This document shows positions 7,501-10,153 of a DNA stretch of 10,153 nucleotides, in pieces. This DNA comes from Astrothelium macrocarpum. Its lineage: Eukaryota; Ascomycota; Dothideomycetes; Trypetheliales; Trypetheliaceae. The position numbers were made by a program, and so were the translations under genes. How positions within the stretch are numbered: the first letter of the stretch is position 1; each line of letters opens with the position of its first letter. The notes under the pieces are model-generated. The model was not told the origin of the DNA, ran no database searches, and saw nothing but the letters and a program-made list of their open reading frames with translations. The stretch covers positions 1 through 10,153 of the forward strand of contig JAGEMR010000293.1 in NCBI GenBank assembly GCA_021030915.1. The letters run 5' to 3'.

Positions 7501-8909
7501 TTTTTCGTTTATAAAATTCCTTAATTTTCTATTAATAATTCTTTAAATTTTTTATCATTTCTTATATATTTTCTGAATCCGGATATCCCTTCTATTTGAT
7601 CAGATACGAATCATTATAATGATCGAATATTTTTTTATTTCAAATTCGTTTTTTTTTTCTGATTCAAAATGGAATATTTTTTGATATGATATCATTACGT
7701 CTATTGGTTGGAATAGGAATATATAAAATTTTAGATGGATTTTGGTATCTAATGATAATTTTAATTTAAAATTTACTGGCCCCTTTTTTTTTTATATCAG
7801 AAATGGTCCGATTTTGACTGATCCTAATTTTTTTATTAATAATTTATTTCTGAGATTTTTGATAAATAAATATATTTTATTTCCCTTTTTTAATTGAAAT
7901 TCATTTTTTCTGAAAATATTGATTTTTTTATTTCTAATTAATATCTATTAATTATTCTTTTTAATATTTTTTCATATTTGTATTAGAATTTCCAATTTTT
8001 ATATTATATTTTATTATATTTGATTTGAAAATATTTCCGTATTTTATTTGATTCGGTTTTTATTATTTTGATCTAAAATATATTTTATTAATATCTTTTG
8101 CGTGATTAATGATATTCTCTGATTTAATATTAATTATATTATGAATAATAAAGATATCCAGTTATTTTATTAATTATTTATATAATATCTTAAATATTAT
8201 TCTAATATCTGATTTATACGTTCTATCTGGCCGTCCGTTTTTTTATGATATATTATAAATATTTTCAATTTGATTCCGAATTTATTTAAAATTATTTTCT
8301 AATAAATTAATATAAACCTTCGATTTCTATCAGATATAATATTTATTAGAATTCTAAAATATTTAATTAATTTTTGAAATAATAATTCGATTATATGAAT
8401 TATTTTATACATTTTTTTGAATTATTTGATAATAATATATTTTATTAATTTATTTATAATGACCATAATTACGTTATATTTTAATTTTATTACTGGATTT
8501 TCTGATTCCGGCAGATTTGTAATAAAATCTATAATGATTTATTCGAATGATTTATACAATGATTCTATTGATATAATTATTCCTTTTTTTATTTATATAT
8601 TATATTTATTTCTCTGGCACGATTTATATTTAATAATATAATCTTAGATATATTCCTTTATTTTTTTAAAATGATAATTTTATTAAATATTTTTTATAAT
8701 TTATATGATTTCTAAATATCCATAAAATAATCTGATATAATATTTTTTAATGATATCTTTGATTCTTTCTGATAGAATCGTGATTTTTTATTTTATTTAT
8801 TGATTTTATTTCAAAATGATCAGAATTATATTAATTTTTTTATAATTTTTTAATAATATATCATTTTGATTAATTTGAAAAATCGTCTGATTTTTGACCT
8901 TTTTTATTA
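7499..8909 (-). pseudogene. Integrase with C-terminal chromodomain of element B (pol pseudogene)
   Basis: Order along the minus strand: a degraded HHCC zinc-binding region (GYLEII, NYHFKKIKEYI, YKSCQRNKYN with one Cys retained); core with first Asp in IDFITNLPESENP (codon 8527-8529) and KYNVIMVIINKLIKY; TDGQIERINQ with the catalytic Glu intact at 8221-8223; a C-terminal GPF region, KIGPFLI at 7795-7815; then KGPVNFKLKLSLDTKIH, the conserved Ty3/Gypsy integrase tail, in the same frame. After a frameshift comes a chromodomain: IFDHYNDSYLIK (from 7630), a stop at the conserved Trp (7592-7594), KGYPDSEN (7568-7591) and the last helix KEFYKRKR (7499-7522). Such chromodomains bind histone marks or heterochromatin and direct insertion there, which fits one element landing in another. 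Stops and frameshifts make it non-functional. Confidence 0.93.
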
Positions 8910-10153
8910 TATAATCCGATTTTCGATTTAAAATATCAGTTTTAGAATTATCTTTTTCTGATATATATTTAATGACAAATTTATATTATTTTAAAAATTC
9001 TGATTATCTGATTTATTATCAGTTCAATTATTTCGTTATTATAAAATAAATGAAATTTTTATGATTTATAAAAATTTCCAAAAATAATAATCTTTTAATA
9101 TATATTTTCTAATATTATAATATAACGATTATAATAAAAAATTCTTTATCATGAATATCATAATTCTATTCTGATTCTGAAAATTTCTTTAAATAATATT
9201 CTATTAAATGCCATTTTCCATTTTATATTTATTGATATAAATATACTTTTATTATCAAATCGAATATATCAATTTCAATTTATATTAATTCTAATAATTT
9301 AATAATTTTTAATATAAGATTTTGTAAATAATTTTTTTTAAATATTTCGAATATTTTTCTTTTATTTTTTCCGAAAATGAATATTTTTTTATTTTTTATT
9401 AATTCCGTTAAAAATTATATTTTAAAAGAATATTTATTAATGAATTTTCTATTATAATTAATGAATTTTAAAAAAAATTAAATATCTTTTATATTTTTTG
9501 ATTCTGATTAATCTTTAACTGATTTTATTTTATTTAGATTAATTCTGATGATTTCTATTTTAATGATATAATTTAAAAAATTCATTTTTTTGATCTAAAA
9601 TTCATATTTTAAGAATTTCAATTATAAATTTCGTTTATTAAATTCTTCAAATATTTATCATATATATTATATATATTCTTCTCTGATTTTTAAATATATA
9701 AGAATATCGTCTAAATATATTATTATAAATCTGTCGAAATATAATTATAATATATCATTAATAAATATTTGATAATTAATTGATATATTCGTGAATCTGA
9801 ATAATATGATAAGATATTCAAAATATCCATATTTTATTCGAAATATTATTTTTCATTTTTCATTTTTCTTTATTCGTATGAGATTATAAATCTTTCGTAA
9901 ATCCAATTTGGTAAATTATTATATATTCAAAAATCTATTCTATAATTCTATAATATTAAATAACGGATATCGATTTTTGATCATTATTTTATTGAATTAT
10001 TGATAATTTATATAAAATCATAAATTTCTGTCTTTTTTTGATATAAAAAAAATCGAATATTTTATAAATAATTCCGATTTTCTGATAAAATCCTTTTTCA
10101 GATTTTTATTTAAATATTCTTTTAATATTTCAAATTTTTTATTGAATAATATA
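8910..10153 (-). pseudogene. Reverse transcriptase and RNase H of element B, cut by the window edge
   Basis: The minus strand matches element A 4405-5649 almost base for base. RT is identified by YLDDILIY at 9694-9717, with both catalytic Asp codons intact (9709-9711 and 9706-9708). RNase H shows EIDIFD, where the first catalytic Asp is retained (codon 9268-9270) although A has Asn. The domain ends with DILNRKSDY near 8916-8936. The sequence enters the window in the pre-RT segment, so the N-terminus and anything upstream are missing. Numerous stops remain, so it is not a working enzyme. It was presumably part of one Gag-Pol or Pol polyprotein with the integrase. Confidence 0.92.

Larger units (their letters stand above)
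4405..10153. repeat. Large inverted repeat formed by the pol regions of elements A and B
   Basis: Arms are 4405-6543 and 8016-10153 (about 2.14 kb each) around a 1.47-kb centre holding B's LTR, tail and chromodomain. Anchor pairs: YLDD 4840 with 9717, first integrase Asp 6030 with 8529, catalytic Glu/Lys 6336 with 8223, junction 6543 with 8016. The coordinate sum stays at 14557-14559, so the arms differ by only about two bases of net indel. The right arm probably continues beyond the window. Confidence 0.92.
6544..10153 (-). mobile_element. Element B: decayed Ty3/Gypsy chromovirus, 3' part, running off the right edge
   Basis: A minus-strand copy of the same family as element A, inserted head-on into A's integrase region. 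Reading leftwards from the edge it contains RT, RNase H, integrase, chromodomain, 3' tail, polypurine tract and 3' LTR. Its 5' LTR, gag and protease are outside the window. It is non-functional, with many stops and a few frameshifts, but less mutated than A: it retains the RNase H first Asp, one integrase zinc-finger Cys and the integrase catalytic Glu. The presence of a chromodomain places the family among chromoviruses. Confidence 0.93.

Noticed and set aside
1..10153. Mitochondrial, apicoplast or naturally AT-rich genome (for example a protozoan or gut fungus)
   Set aside because: The aligned repeats differ by C-to-T and G-to-A only, GC-normal LTR islands sit inside, and the AT-rich parts read as ruined chromovirus genes. 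This points to hypermutation rather than a uniformly AT-rich genome.

Overview
The window looks like an AT-rich isochore of a filamentous fungus, most likely an ascomycete whose repeats have been destroyed by C-to-T hypermutation of the RIP (repeat-induced point mutation) type. A hand count over 4141-5100 gives 43 C and 59 G in 960 bases (about 11% GC). No host gene is visible. Almost everything after position 1370 can be read as two copies of one Ty3/Gypsy-type LTR retrotransposon with an integrase chromodomain (a chromovirus). Both are full of stop codons made by C-to-T and G-to-A changes.

Layout. Positions 1-1370 are AT-rich flank with a 21-bp tandem repeat at the extreme left. Element A lies on the + strand from 1371 to 6543. 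It has a 5' LTR (1371-1746), an almost unreadable gag/protease region (1747-4279), reverse transcriptase plus RNase H (4280-5650), and integrase (5651-6543), and it stops abruptly at 6543. Element B lies on the - strand from 6544 to beyond the right edge. Read leftwards from the edge it has RT (cut by the window), RNase H (to about 8910), integrase with its C-terminal GPF/GPV region and a chromodomain (about 7499-8909), a 3' tail, a polypurine tract (6903-6918) and a 3' LTR (6544-6902).

The copies are collinear in opposite orientation. Positions x in A and 14557-14559 minus x in B correspond from 4405/10153 to 6543/8016. A ends exactly where B's LTR begins, and B carries the remaining roughly 1.1 kb of the element's 3' end. 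This means B inserted into A; the rest of A should lie beyond B's 5' LTR, outside the window. A is more decayed than B (catalytic residues lost in A are kept in B), which fits A being older.

The most interesting signal is the mutation itself. In an 85-bp gap-free LTR alignment (A 1662-1746 against B 6544-6628) every difference is C-to-T or G-to-A (36 of 41 C/G sites). The sites that survive are mainly CpA (TpG on the other strand), the context that classical RIP attacks most. The upstream part of A's LTR (1371 to about 1541) and all of B's LTR have escaped heavy mutation, and the two U3 regions carry different short tandem repeats. I saw no RNA gene, CRISPR array or intact protein-coding gene.
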